In this document: piece by piece, positions 1 through 7,806 of the stretch | Numbering within the stretch: position 1 is the first letter of the stretch | Layout of the letters: every line of letters begins with the position of its first letter | Assembly: GCA_900199655.1 (NCBI GenBank) | Contig: FZRE01000002.1 | Coordinates: forward strand, 124,001-188,000 | DNA: 64,000 nucleotides | Direction of reading: 5' to 3' | Source of the DNA: Prevotellaceae bacterium KH2P17 | Lineage (GTDB): Bacteria > Bacteroidota > Bacteroidia > Bacteroidales > Bacteroidaceae | Made by a program: the position numbers and the translations under genes | Notes under the pieces: model-generated | Seen by the model: the letters and a program-made list of their open reading frames with translations, nothing else | What the model was told of the DNA's origin: nothing | Database searches by the model: none

Positions 1-384
1 GGAACGCCGCGTATAGCCAACGCCTTGCTGCGCCGGGTACGCGACTTTGCCCAGGTAAAGGGCAATGGGCGCATCACGGCCGACATTGCCAAGGTGGCGC
101 TGCAGGCTCTCAACATAGACCGGTACGGGCTTGACGAGATTGACAACAAGATACTTCTCACCATCATCGACAAGTTCCGCGGCGGCCCCGTGGGCGTATC
201 GACCATTGCCACCGCCATAGGCGAGGATGCGGGAACGGTGGAGGAAGTGTACGAACCCTTCCTCATTATGGAGGGGTTCATCAAGCGCACGCCCCGCGGT
301 CGTATGGCCACACGCCTTGCCTACGACCACTTAGGCCGCAATCCCTTTGCCGGCAACGTGGTTGAACCTGACCTGTTCGGCTAA
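1..384 (+). CDS. ruvB: Holliday junction branch migration ATPase RuvB, C-terminal part
   Basis: The reading frame is open from the first base, so this is the 3' end of a gene that begins before the window. The first residues read GTPRIAN followed by LLRRVRDFA, the conserved helix of domain II in RuvB, and the rest ([19 protein letters not shown] and a terminal winged helix) is the RuvB DNA-binding domain. RuvB is the hexameric AAA+ motor that drives Holliday junction migration with RuvA. The Walker motifs lie outside the window. No partner gene is visible. Identification is from the family's well-conserved C terminus and is secure; completeness of the gene cannot be judged. Confidence 0.95.
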   Translation, partial: GTPRIANALLRRVRDFAQVKGNGRITADIAKVALQALNIDRYGLDEIDNKILLTIIDKFRGGPVGVSTIATAIGEDAGTVEEVYEPFLIMEGFIKRTPRGRMATRLAYDHLGRNPFAGNVVEPDLFG

Positions 385-465
385 CGGGAGCACCGGCCGC
401 GGATGACGGCGGCCCCAATCAAGAGTGGCGCAAACCCCGGCTGCGGGTGCTGCTGTTGCCCTTCA

Positions 466-537
466 GGAACTTTTGACAAGTGTCACACGGTTGTTTGACA
501 ATTGTCGCACGATCTTTCGACACTTGTCGAAAGTTCC
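466..537. repeat. Family A 22-bp-pitch palindrome array, copy 1
   Basis: Three 10-bp palindromes of the form GACAnnTGTC start at 475, 497 and 519, exactly 22 bp apart. Outer arms (GGAACTTTT on the left, GAAAGTTCC on the right) give the whole element dyad symmetry. It lies between ruvB and nrfH, genes on the same strand. A weak open frame over this stretch is not believed to be a gene. Confidence 0.9.
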
Positions 538-650
538 CCGAAACCGTGTTCCTTACCACTTGCAGGCACGTGCAGCAACCCGGGAAAACATCATGAAGAG
601 GGAAATTGCAGACTGGCGGAGGCCGTGCAGTTAAGGTTTCTTAACTGAAT

Positions 651-676
651 TATCCTCATTTATGAGGATGGTTTTT
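651..676 (+). terminator. Hairpin terminator downstream of ruvB
   Basis: ATCCTCA and TGAGGAT form a 7-bp stem with a four-base loop, followed by GGTTTTTC. It lies just upstream of the nrfH promoter, so it probably separates ruvB transcription from the nitrite reductase operon. The stem is short. Confidence 0.5.
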
Positions 677-684
677 CGTGTTTC

Positions 685-718
685 TTGACAATGCCTCCTG
701 CTTTTTTGCCTATATTTG
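685..718 (+). promoter_or_regulatory. Promoter of the nrfHA operon
   Basis: TATATTTG at 711-718 matches the Bacteroidetes -7 element TAnnTTTG. A TTGACA-like stretch lies at 685-690; it is not the usual TTTG and the spacing is slightly long. Transcription would start near 723, giving a leader of about a dozen bases before the ATG at 735. Confidence 0.6.
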
Positions 719-734
719 CCGATAGTTAACTGCG

Positions 735-1343
735 ATGCTCATGAACATGCGCAAGATTACATCACTGAAAGACAAGTTCTCCTACTGGCAAAAGGTGGGG
801 CTGCTGGTGCTTGCCGGCGTCATCGTTGGGCTGGGACTGCTGTTCTTCTACTTGCTCCGGATGCACACCTACGTTGTAGGCGACGACCCGGCGGCATGCG
901 TCAACTGCCACATCATGGCCCCTTACTATGCCACATGGTCACGTTCGAGCCACGGACGCGATGCCACCTGCAACGATTGTCACGTGCCTAATGGCAACAT
1001 AGCCTCACATTATTTATTCAAGGGGATGGACGGCATGAAGCACGTAGGCTACTTCGTGACCCACGGCGAACGGCAGGCAATCATGGCCGAGGAGGCCAGT
1101 TCCGAAGTTATCATGGATAACTGCATTCGCTGCCACACGCAACTCAACACCGAGTTCGTGAAGACCGGCCGCGTCAACTACATGATGGCCAGGCGCGGAG
1201 AGGGCATGGCATGCTGGGATTGCCACCGCAACGTGCCCCACGGAGGCATGAACACGCTCTCCGGTACGCCCTACGCAGAGTCACAGGTGCCCATTCCGCC
1301 CTCCCCGGTGCCCGAATGGCTGCAGAGATTAGTTGGTAAATGA
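735..1343 (+). CDS. nrfH: Cytochrome c nitrite reductase small subunit NrfH
   Basis: This 202-residue membrane-anchored tetrahaem cytochrome oxidises quinol and passes electrons to NrfA. One hydrophobic helix (about residues 21-44) follows a short cytoplasmic N terminus. Four CxxCH haem sites follow: CVNCH 55-59, CNDCH 79-83, CIRCH 130-134 and CWDCH 160-164. Length and motif order match the NapC/NirT-type NrfH family. Three in-frame ATGs (735, 741, 747) occur close together; the first is used here because the promoter leaves room for it. The stop is 13 bases before nrfA, so the two are surely co-transcribed. The product is exported and needs the cytochrome c maturation genes that follow. Confidence 0.95.
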   Translation: MLMNMRKITSLKDKFSYWQKVGLLVLAGVIVGLGLLFFYLLRMHTYVVGDDPAACVNCHIMAPYYATWSRSSHGRDATCNDCHVPNGNIASHYLFKGMDGMKHVGYFVTHGERQAIMAEEASSEVIMDNCIRCHTQLNTEFVKTGRVNYMMARRGEGMACWDCHRNVPHGGMNTLSGTPYAESQVPIPPSPVPEWLQRLVGK

Positions 1344-1356
1344 AAACCTGAAAGAT

Positions 1357-2853
1357 ATGGCAAAGCAATTGAAAAAATGGCAAGGATGGCTGCTCTTCGG
1401 TGGAGCCTTGGCCGTCGTTTTTGTGTTGGGTTTGCTCTGCTCGTCACTTCTGGAGCGCAGAGCCGAGGTGGTGAGCGTGTTCAACAACCGCCGCACACCG
1501 ATGACAGACTCCATTGTAGCGCAGAACGAGAGGTTTGCCGAAGACTTTCCACGTGAATATCAGACGTGGTCGATGACCGAAGATACCTCGTTCGTGAGCC
1601 GTTACAACAGCTCGCAGGAGGCCGACGTGCTGGATGCACATCCCGAGATATGCGTCATCTGGGCCGGTTACGCCTTCTCGCGTGAGTACAACACGCCGCG
1701 TGGTCACCGCCACTGCATCGAAGACTTGCGCAAGATTCTGCGCACGGGAAACCCGGGCATCGACGGCGAAGGCGACATGCAGCCCGGCACCTGCTGGACT
1801 TGCAAGGGCCCGGATGTGCCCCGGCTGATACGGGAGAAAGGCATCGGCGCCTTTTACGGGGCCAAGTGGAGCGACTGGGGACCGGAAGTAGTGAACTCGG
1901 TGGGCTGCTCCGACTGCCACGATGCCCGCACCATGGATTTGCATCCGGCCCGTCCGGCCCTGTACGAGGCATGGGCCCGCGCCGGCAAAGACGTTCGCAA
2001 GGCCAGCCATCAGGAGCTGCGTTCGCTCGTATGTGCCCAGTGTCACACCGAATATTACTTCGAGAAGGACAACAACCAGTACCTGAAGTTCCCGCAGGAC
2101 AAGGGACTCACCTGCGAAGCTGCAGAGGAGTATTACGACAGCATCGGCTTTTACGACTACATACACCCGCTCTCCAAGGCCAAGATACTTAAGGCCCAGC
2201 ACCCTGGATACGAGATTTTCAAGCAGGGAATACACGGACAACGCGGCTTGAGTTGTGCCGACTGCCACATGCCCTACAAGCAGGAAGGCGGCGTGAAGTA
2301 CACCGACCACCACATCATGAGCCCCTTGGCCAACATCGACCGTACCTGCCAGACCTGCCACAGGCAGGATGCAGAGACGCTGCGCGAGAATGTCTACGAG
2401 CGTGAAAAGAAGGTGTATGACTTTGCCGGCAAAGTTGACAAGGAGCTGGCCTATGCCCACATCTACGCCAAGTTTGCCTGGGAGCACGGTGCAACGGAAA
2501 AAGAAATGGAGCGTGCGCTGATGGATATCCGCAAGAGTCAGTGGCGTTGGGACTATGCCTTGGCAGGTCACGGAGCGCCGTTCCATGCTCCACAGGAGGT
2601 CATGCGCCTGCTGGCCGACGCCATGGAGTATGCCAAGGACGCCCAGCTGCAGGTTACCAAGGTCGTGGCCCGTCACGGATACACGGCCGACATCCCTCTT
2701 CCCGACATCTCGACCAAGGCCAAAGCCCAGCAGTACATTGGTCTTGACATGAAGAAGTTGAACCAGAAGAAGCAGCAATTCCTCGACACCTACGTGCCTA
2801 AGTGGATAGAGACGGCCCGCAAGAACAAACGTTTCATAACCAAACCTATGTAA
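1357..2853 (+). CDS. nrfA: Ammonia-forming cytochrome c nitrite reductase NrfA
   Basis: The pentahaem catalytic subunit reduces nitrite to ammonia with six electrons in the periplasm. From the ATG at 1357 the protein has 498 residues, starting with an uncleaved or signal-type hydrophobic helix (about 11-32). The catalytic haem is bound by CWTCK (146-150), the lysine-ligated variant typical of NrfA, and the others by CSDCH 184-188, CAQCH 226-230, CADCH 300-304 and CQTCH 331-335. The frame is open upstream to a TTG at 1333, inside nrfH, but MAKQLKKWQ at 1357 gives a normal N terminus directly after the nrfH stop. It acts with NrfH in nitrite respiration or detoxification. Confidence 0.97.
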   Translation: MAKQLKKWQGWLLFGGALAVVFVLGLLCSSLLERRAEVVSVFNNRRTPMTDSIVAQNERFAEDFPREYQTWSMTEDTSFVSRYNSSQEADVLDAHPEICVIWAGYAFSREYNTPRGHRHCIEDLRKILRTGNPGIDGEGDMQPGTCWTCKGPDVPRLIREKGIGAFYGAKWSDWGPEVVNSVGCSDCHDARTMDLHPARPALYEAWARAGKDVRKASHQELRSLVCAQCHTEYYFEKDNNQYLKFPQDKGLTCEAAEEYYDSIGFYDYIHPLSKAKILKAQHPGYEIFKQGIHGQRGLSCADCHMPYKQEGGVKYTDHHIMSPLANIDRTCQTCHRQDAETLRENVYEREKKVYDFAGKVDKELAYAHIYAKFAWEHGATEKEMERALMDIRKSQWRWDYALAGHGAPFHAPQEVMRLLADAMEYAKDAQLQVTKVVARHGYTADIPLPDISTKAKAQQYIGLDMKKLNQKKQQFLDTYVPKWIETARKNKRFITKPM

Positions 2854-2862
2854 AACGGCTTT

Positions 2863-2907
2863 GCTGCTGCGGTCTCCCCGTACTCTTGGCGGAGAGACTG
2901 CAGCAGC
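2863..2907 (+). other. Strong hairpin between nrfA and the cytochrome c biogenesis genes
   Basis: Two 18-base arms (2863-2880 and 2890-2907) are complementary except for two positions, enclosing a nine-base loop. No run of T follows, so it is not a standard terminator. Its position suggests stabilisation or attenuation of the nrfHA message relative to the downstream maturation genes. Confidence 0.65.
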
Positions 2908-2984
2908 CTGCCGACAGCTAACAACCAACCAACTCACCCGTCCGTACGGCTTTTCTGCCAAGCAACGACGGTGCATTTTGATAT

Positions 2985-4271
2985 ATGTGGACACAACTTT
3001 GGAGATATAAAGAGGGCACGGCCATTGCCGTAGGGCTCCTTGTTACGGGAGAATTGCTGCAACTGACCGTTGGCCCGGTGGAGTGGAAAATATTCATGTG
3101 GCCGGCCAATGCGATTGTGCTGGCTGTTTTTTTGCTGTTTCTGGCGGTGGCCTACCTGCTGCGCAGCCGTGTGTATGCGTGCCGGTTCATAACCACCTCC
3201 TATGCTGCAGTGCCCGCACTGGCGGCTGCCGCCCTGATGACAGTCCTCATGGGACTCACCCGGCAGGTAGCCGAAGGCAGTCCGCCTGCCGACCCCGTGG
3301 GGCTTACACGTATGCTTAGCTACTGGCCCTTTGTGCTTACCTACGTCTGGATGACGGCCATCGTGGCCCAGGCAGCCATCCACCAGCTCGCCCACTTCTC
3401 GTGGCGAAGGCTGCCTGCGCTCGTCAGTCACGTGGGTATTTTTATCGCTCTGACGGCTGCCACGCTTGGAAGTGCCGACATGCAGCGCCTCAAGATGTAC
3501 TGCATGGAGGGCCAACCGGAGTGGCGGGCACTTGATGACAGGCAGCAGGTGCACGAATTACCCATAGCCATTCAGCTCAACCAATTCACCATCGACGAGT
3601 ATCCGCCCAAGCTCATGATGACCGACGGCAAGGGATTACCATTGCCTCACGGCAAGCCGGCGAGCCTTACAGCCGACAGCTCCTTCCGTTCAGGCACGTT
3701 GCAGGGCTGGACCATCCGCCTGCTGCGCCGCATCGAGAACGCCGCACCGGCCACACTGGGCAGCATGGCGGGCAAGATGCCGCCCCAGATGATGCACATG
3801 ATGCGCATGGACTCGCTCGGGCTGGCGCGCAACAGCAACGGCTTTACGGAGTGGAAACAGCCCGGCGCGGCCTGTGCACTCTACGTAGAGGCCTCCAGAG
3901 GCAACGAAAAAAAAGAGGGATGGGTGTCGTGCGGCAGCTACATGTTTGGCATGCAGACACTCAAACTCGACGCCACGCACACGCTGGTGATGCCCAACAG
4001 GGAGCCCAGGCGCTTTGTCTCGGACATCGAAATCTACACCCGCAACGGGCAGAACGTGGCCACCGTGGTCGAAGTTAACAAGCCTTACAGCATAGCGGGG
4101 TGGAAAATATACCAGTTGAGCTACAACGAACAGATGGGCAAATGGAGCAACATGAGCATCTTCGAGCTGGTTACAGACCCCTGGCTGCCGCTCGTCTACG
4201 TCGGTATCTTCCTGCTCCTGGCCGGTGCCTTGCTAATGTTGTTCTTCCCGCACACTTCAAATAACAAGTAA
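2985..4271 (+). CDS. ResB-like cytochrome c biogenesis protein
   Basis: This 428-residue membrane protein has four N-terminal helices (about residues 13-30, 38-58, 66-86 and 105-125), a fifth near 140-160, a large hydrophilic periplasmic domain, and a last helix near 400-422 (PWLPLVYVGIFLLLAGALL). That layout is the ResB/CcsB partner of system II cytochrome c maturation, which helps attach haem to CxxCH motifs. In epsilon-proteobacteria the same function is fused to CcsA in one nrf-linked protein (NrfI); here the two parts are separate adjacent genes. It lies 131 bases after nrfA and 48 before ccsA. Sequence similarity to ResB is loose, so the name rests partly on topology and context. Confidence 0.8.
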   Translation: MWTQLWRYKEGTAIAVGLLVTGELLQLTVGPVEWKIFMWPANAIVLAVFLLFLAVAYLLRSRVYACRFITTSYAAVPALAAAALMTVLMGLTRQVAEGSPPADPVGLTRMLSYWPFVLTYVWMTAIVAQAAIHQLAHFSWRRLPALVSHVGIFIALTAATLGSADMQRLKMYCMEGQPEWRALDDRQQVHELPIAIQLNQFTIDEYPPKLMMTDGKGLPLPHGKPASLTADSSFRSGTLQGWTIRLLRRIENAAPATLGSMAGKMPPQMMHMMRMDSLGLARNSNGFTEWKQPGAACALYVEASRGNEKKEGWVSCGSYMFGMQTLKLDATHTLVMPNREPRRFVSDIEIYTRNGQNVATVVEVNKPYSIAGWKIYQLSYNEQMGKWSNMSIFELVTDPWLPLVYVGIFLLLAGALLMLFFPHTSNNK

Positions 4272-4319
4272 ACATAACGAAGCTCTCTCCCCGGGAGAGG
4301 GCAAGCAGAAGTTTTATCT

Positions 4320-5111
4320 ATGACTTGGAACTACTTTATTCTTTTTGCCCTGGCAGCTTTGCTCTGCTGGACAGCGGGCGCATGGGCGGCCTGGAAGCAG
4401 CGCACAGCTCTCGTTTATGCCGCCACGGGCATAGGACTGGCCGTGTTTCTGGCCTACATCGTGCTCATGTGGATAACCCTGGAGCGGCCTCCCCTGCGCA
4501 CAATGGGCGAAACCCGACTGTGGTACAGCTTCTTCCTGCCGCTGGCCGGGCTCATTGTCTACGGCCGGTGGAAATACAAGTGGATACTCACTTTCTCCAC
4601 GCTGCTGGCTGCCGTGTTCATCAGTGTGAACATCTTTAAGCCCGAAATACACAGCAAGACGCTCATGCCTGCCCTGCAGAGCCCTTGGTTTGCACCCCAT
4701 GTTATCGTCTACATGTTCTCTTACGCGCTGCTGGGAGCGGCCTTCGTCATGGCCGTCTACCTGCTCTTCTTCCGCAAGGGGCGGCCGGTGACGGAGCAGG
4801 AGATGGACATCTGCGACAATCTGGTATATGTGGGCTGGGCTTTCCTCACCTTCGGCATGCTCTTCGGAGCCCTGTGGGCCAAGGAGGCTTGGGGCACTTA
4901 CTGGGCCTGGGACCCCAAAGAAACCTGGGCGGCGGCCACGTGGCTGGCCTATCTGGTGTACATTCACCTGCGCCACAACAGGCAGATAGCGCCGCGCACG
5001 GCCCTGTGGCTGCTCGTTGGCAGCTTCGTGCTGCTGCAGATGTGCTGGTGGGGCATCAACTATCTGCCGTCGGCCAGGGGCGTAAGTGTTCACACTTACA
5101 ACTTGGGGTAG
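4320..5111 (+). CDS. ccsA: Cytochrome c biogenesis protein CcsA/ResC family
   Basis: This 263-residue polytopic membrane protein has about eight helices. The tryptophan-rich haem-handling motif WGTYWAWDPKE lies at 191-201, and conserved histidines flank it (H127 in PHVIVY and one near 217). Together with the ResB-like protein it forms the system II haem export and ligation complex that matures NrfH and NrfA. It ends the nrfHA operon; a tandem repeat starts a few bases after its stop, and the next gene is convergent. The length is normal for the non-fused CcsA form. Confidence 0.92.
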   Translation: MTWNYFILFALAALLCWTAGAWAAWKQRTALVYAATGIGLAVFLAYIVLMWITLERPPLRTMGETRLWYSFFLPLAGLIVYGRWKYKWILTFSTLLAAVFISVNIFKPEIHSKTLMPALQSPWFAPHVIVYMFSYALLGAAFVMAVYLLFFRKGRPVTEQEMDICDNLVYVGWAFLTFGMLFGALWAKEAWGTYWAWDPKETWAAATWLAYLVYIHLRHNRQIAPRTALWLLVGSFVLLQMCWWGINYLPSARGVSVHTYNLG

Positions 5112-5118
5112 CTGATTT

Positions 5119-5252
5119 TTAGAGACACAAAGTAACGGAGTATTCGTTCTGCTGCTGTCGGTTTTTAAAGACAGAGTAACAGAGTAGTTTTTCTGCTGCT
5201 GTCGGTTATCAAAGACAGAGTAACAGAGTAATTTTTCTGCTGCTGTGGAGTG
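5119..5252. repeat. 44-bp tandem repeat, three copies
   Basis: The motif AAAGACAGAGTAACAGAGTA followed by TTTTTCTGCTGCTGTCGG recurs with its GTAAC core at 5132, 5176 and 5220, an exact 44-bp period. The copies are slightly diverged. The array begins directly behind ccsA in a convergent intergenic region that also holds a family B element. Confidence 0.88.
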
Positions 5253-5297
5253 GCCTGTTAGCTGCAATTAATTCATGGAGATAAAGCTGCAAGTCAA

Positions 5298-5341
5298 ACC
5301 GGTATCCTCCCCTTGGAAAGGGGAGGCGGAGGAAGGGATGA
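5298..5341. repeat. G/C-rich palindrome repeat (family C), single copy
   Basis: CCTCCCCTTGGAAAGGGGAGG with a GGTAT flank on the left and a GGATGA-type tail on the right is one end of the family C element found in pairs elsewhere in the window. Here no inverted partner is visible. Confidence 0.75.
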
Positions 5342-5446
5342 GCCTCGGCAACGTTAGGAGCAGATACCCAAAAACGTACTGCGAAGAACGCAGACTGTAA
5401 ACCGTTAAAAATCAGAAGGTTACGAGCAGGAAAATAAAAGGTGTCT

Positions 5447-5505
5447 TTCAAGCTCGCTGAAGGGCATGTTCAAGCCCCTTGAAGCATACCTTCAAGGGGC
5501 TTGAA
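5447..5505. repeat. Family B 22-bp-pitch palindrome array, copy 1
   Basis: Three 15-bp palindromes of the form TTCAAG-N3-CTTGAA start at 5447, 5469 and 5491, exactly 22 bp apart; the first is degenerate. The element sits between the convergent ccsA and M16 peptidase genes, 50 bases from the latter's stop. Confidence 0.9.
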
Positions 5506-5555
5506 CGATAGATATACGAAACCAGCATGAAGCAGGTGTCATGCCGAATGGCGGC

Positions 5556-6785
5556 CTAACGGAAGATGAGCGTGGTGAGGTGCTGCTCCTGCAGCATGTC
5601 CTGGGCCAGCTGGCGGATGTCCTCGGCCGTAACGGCCTCTATGTGCTCGTGCTGCCACTCGATGCTCTTCAGCCAGCCGTACTTCAGGTACAGGCGCGCC
5701 ACGGCCAGTATGTTGCTCTCGCGGTTGTCGGCAGCAATGCCCAGCTGGCCGTACATCTGGCGCTTGGCCGTTTGCAGGGCGGCAGGCGAGAGGGGTTTGT
5801 CCATGAGCTTGTCGAACTCGCGGCGCATCAGCCGGCGGCACTTCCGAAGGTCGCTCTCGTCGCATCCAAAGTAGGTGGTCCACACGCCCGTGTCCTGGTA
5901 AAGGCCGAAGAAGCTCTCTACGGTGTACACCAGGCCGTTGCGTTCGCGCAGTGTCAGGTTGAGCCGGGCATTCATTCCGGTGCCTCCCAGTATGTTGGTG
6001 AGCAGCCAGAGGGCCGGTTTGCGGTCGCTGAAGGCGCTGAACGTGCGGCAGCCCGTGATGAAGTGGGCCTGGTGGGTGTTGCGGCCTACGGCTATCTCTT
6101 GCGGTTCGTAGGCCGGCAGGCGGCTCTCCTGCGGCGTTGATACGTGGATGGGCGACGGCGGCAGGTCGGAGGTGAGGCGTTCGAGGCGGCTGACGAGCCT
6201 GTCGAAGTCAACATCTCCGGAGATGAAGAACACCATGTTGCCCGGCCGGTAGTGGGCAGCGGTGAACTGAAGGGCGTCGGCAGTGGTGAAAGAGCGTACC
6301 CGCTCGGCCGTTCCCAGTACGTTGTGGCCCAGCGGAGTGCCCGCGAAGACGAGGTTGTCGAACTCGTCGTAAATGAGTTCTGACGGCGAATCGTTGTAAC
6401 TCTCGATTTCATCGCAGATGACCTCTACCTCCTTCTCTATCTCGTTTTGCGGGTAGGTAGCGTGGAAAACCAAATCGGTAAGCAGGTCAACGGCCTTTGC
6501 AACGTCCTTCTTCATGACCGCCGCGTGGTAGAAAGTGTTCTCCTTGTTGGTAAAGGCGTTGAGGTCGCCGCCCACGCTCTCGAGACTGTTCAGGATGTTG
6601 GAGGCGCTGCGGTGGGCCGTTCCCTTAAAGGTGGTGTGCTCGCAGAAGTGGGCCAGGCCCTCTTTTCCGGCCATTTCATCGCGCGTGCCGGCGTAGATGC
6701 CGTAGCCGCAGTAAACGACCTGGGCTGCAAGAGGCTCGTGGATAACGCGTAATCCGTTGGCTAAAGTAAAGGTGTTATATTTCAT
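5556..6785 (-). CDS. M16 family zinc metallopeptidase (insulinase/processing-peptidase type)
   Basis: This 409-residue protein carries the inverted zinc motif HFCEH (HxxEH) in the stretch GLAHFCEHTTFKGT near residue 45, with the third ligand in the downstream acidic segment EVEVICDEIES. Two homologous alpha-beta halves follow the M16 layout. The frame stays open far upstream, but that part is antisense to the next gene; MKYNTFTLANGLRV is the conserved N terminus of the family. There is no signal peptide, so it should be cytoplasmic. It stands alone and is divergent from the PfkB gene. A -7-like TATTTTTG (6801-6794) may be its promoter. The substrate is unknown. Confidence 0.92.
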   Translation of the reverse strand: MKYNTFTLANGLRVIHEPLAAQVVYCGYGIYAGTRDEMAGKEGLAHFCEHTTFKGTAHRSASNILNSLESVGGDLNAFTNKENTFYHAAVMKKDVAKAVDLLTDLVFHATYPQNEIEKEVEVICDEIESYNDSPSELIYDEFDNLVFAGTPLGHNVLGTAERVRSFTTADALQFTAAHYRPGNMVFFISGDVDFDRLVSRLERLTSDLPPSPIHVSTPQESRLPAYEPQEIAVGRNTHQAHFITGCRTFSAFSDRKPALWLLTNILGGTGMNARLNLTLRERNGLVYTVESFFGLYQDTGVWTTYFGCDESDLRKCRRLMRREFDKLMDKPLSPAALQTAKRQMYGQLGIAADNRESNILAVARLYLKYGWLKSIEWQHEHIEAVTAEDIRQLAQDMLQEQHLTTLIFR

Positions 6786-6812
6786 TGCGTCCGCAAAAAT
6801 ACGCAAATTCTT

Positions 6813-6843
6813 TTTGAATTTCATCCGATTTACAGTATATTTG
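6813..6843 (+). promoter_or_regulatory. Promoter of the pfkB-flavodiiron operon
   Basis: TTTG at 6813-6816 and TATATTTG at 6836-6843 are separated by 19 bp, a full match to the Bacteroidetes vegetative promoter. The predicted leader is about 15 bases. Confidence 0.85.
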
Positions 6844-6863
6844 CATGGCAAACGAATTAATAC

Positions 6864-7805
6864 ATGCGTAAAGTTATTGGAATAGGAGAGACAGTTCTCG
6901 ACATCATCTTCAAGAACGGGCAGCCCATCAGCGCCGTTCCCGGAGGCTCCTCGTTTAATTGTCTCATCTCGCTGGGGCGCTCCGGCGTGGATGCAACCTT
7001 CATCAGCGAGGCCGGAAACGACCGGGTGGGCAAGTACGTGATTGACTTCTTGAGACAGAACGGGGTGAATGCCGACAACGTAAGCGTGTTTCCGGACTCC
7101 AAGTCGCCTATCTCGCTGGCCTTTCTCGACGAGAAGAACAATGCCGACTACCTGTTCTACAAGGACCATCCGCACGACCAGCTGGAGTTCCAGTTCCCCG
7201 ACGTGCAGCGCGACGACATCGTGGTGTTCGGCTCCTTCTTCTCCGTTAACCCCGTGGTGCGCCCGCAGGTGGCCGGTTTCCTTGACTATGCACGCGACCG
7301 GGGGGCCATTCTGTACTACGACGTGAACTTCCGTTCCGCGCACAAAAACGAAATCATGAAGGTTACACCCAACCTGATAGAGAACCTGGAGCTTGCCGAC
7401 ATCGTGCGCGGAAGTTCCGAAGACTTTGCCATACTGTACAAGATGGACAACGCCGACAAGGTTTACAACGCCGAGATATCTTTCTATTGCAAGAAGTTTA
7501 TCTACACTCAGGGCAACTCGCCCGCCGAGGTGAGGGCCGAGAACGGGTTCAGGCAGTCGTATCCCATTGTGGAGGCAGCCGCCGTGAGCACCATCGGAGC
7601 GGGCGACAACTTCAACGCCGGCTTCATCTACGGCATGCTGAAGTACGGCGTCATGCGCCAAGACATAGACCGGGGACTTACCGCCGAGCAGTGGAACCAC
7701 GTGATGGAGTGCGGACAGCTGTTCTCGGCAGAGTGCTGCAAGGACATCTACAACTACGTTTCCAACGACTTCGGCGCCCGAATGAAAGCAAATCTAAACC
7801 AATAA
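6864..7805 (+). CDS. PfkB family carbohydrate kinase
   Basis: This 313-residue protein has both PfkB signatures: an N-terminal glycine-rich sugar-binding segment (PGGSSFNCLISLGRSG, about residues 30-45) and the C-terminal GAGDNFNAGF (near 250), which contains the anion hole and catalytic aspartate. It phosphorylates a sugar or nucleoside with ATP in the cytoplasm; the sequence does not fix the substrate, and ribokinase, fructokinase or adenosine kinase are all possible. It has its own promoter and is followed after a single base by the flavodiiron protein gene, so the two are translationally coupled. A second, different PfkB kinase lies at the other end of the window in the fructan locus. Confidence 0.9.
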   Translation: MRKVIGIGETVLDIIFKNGQPISAVPGGSSFNCLISLGRSGVDATFISEAGNDRVGKYVIDFLRQNGVNADNVSVFPDSKSPISLAFLDEKNNADYLFYKDHPHDQLEFQFPDVQRDDIVVFGSFFSVNPVVRPQVAGFLDYARDRGAILYYDVNFRSAHKNEIMKVTPNLIENLELADIVRGSSEDFAILYKMDNADKVYNAEISFYCKKFIYTQGNSPAEVRAENGFRQSYPIVEAAAVSTIGAGDNFNAGFIYGMLKYGVMRQDIDRGLTAEQWNHVMECGQLFSAECCKDIYNYVSNDFGARMKANLNQ

Positions 7806-7806
7806 G

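Noticed and set aside
425..634. 69-residue frame between ruvB and nrfH
   Set aside because: It is read through the family A palindromes and lacks a promoter or conserved sequence.
1444..2994. 516-residue open frame antisense to nrfA
   Set aside because: It mirrors a gene with five haem motifs; long antisense frames are common at this GC content, and no family features are visible in it.
6786..7700. N-terminal extension of the M16 peptidase frame
   Set aside because: This part is antisense to the PfkB gene, and family similarity starts at the ATG at 6785.
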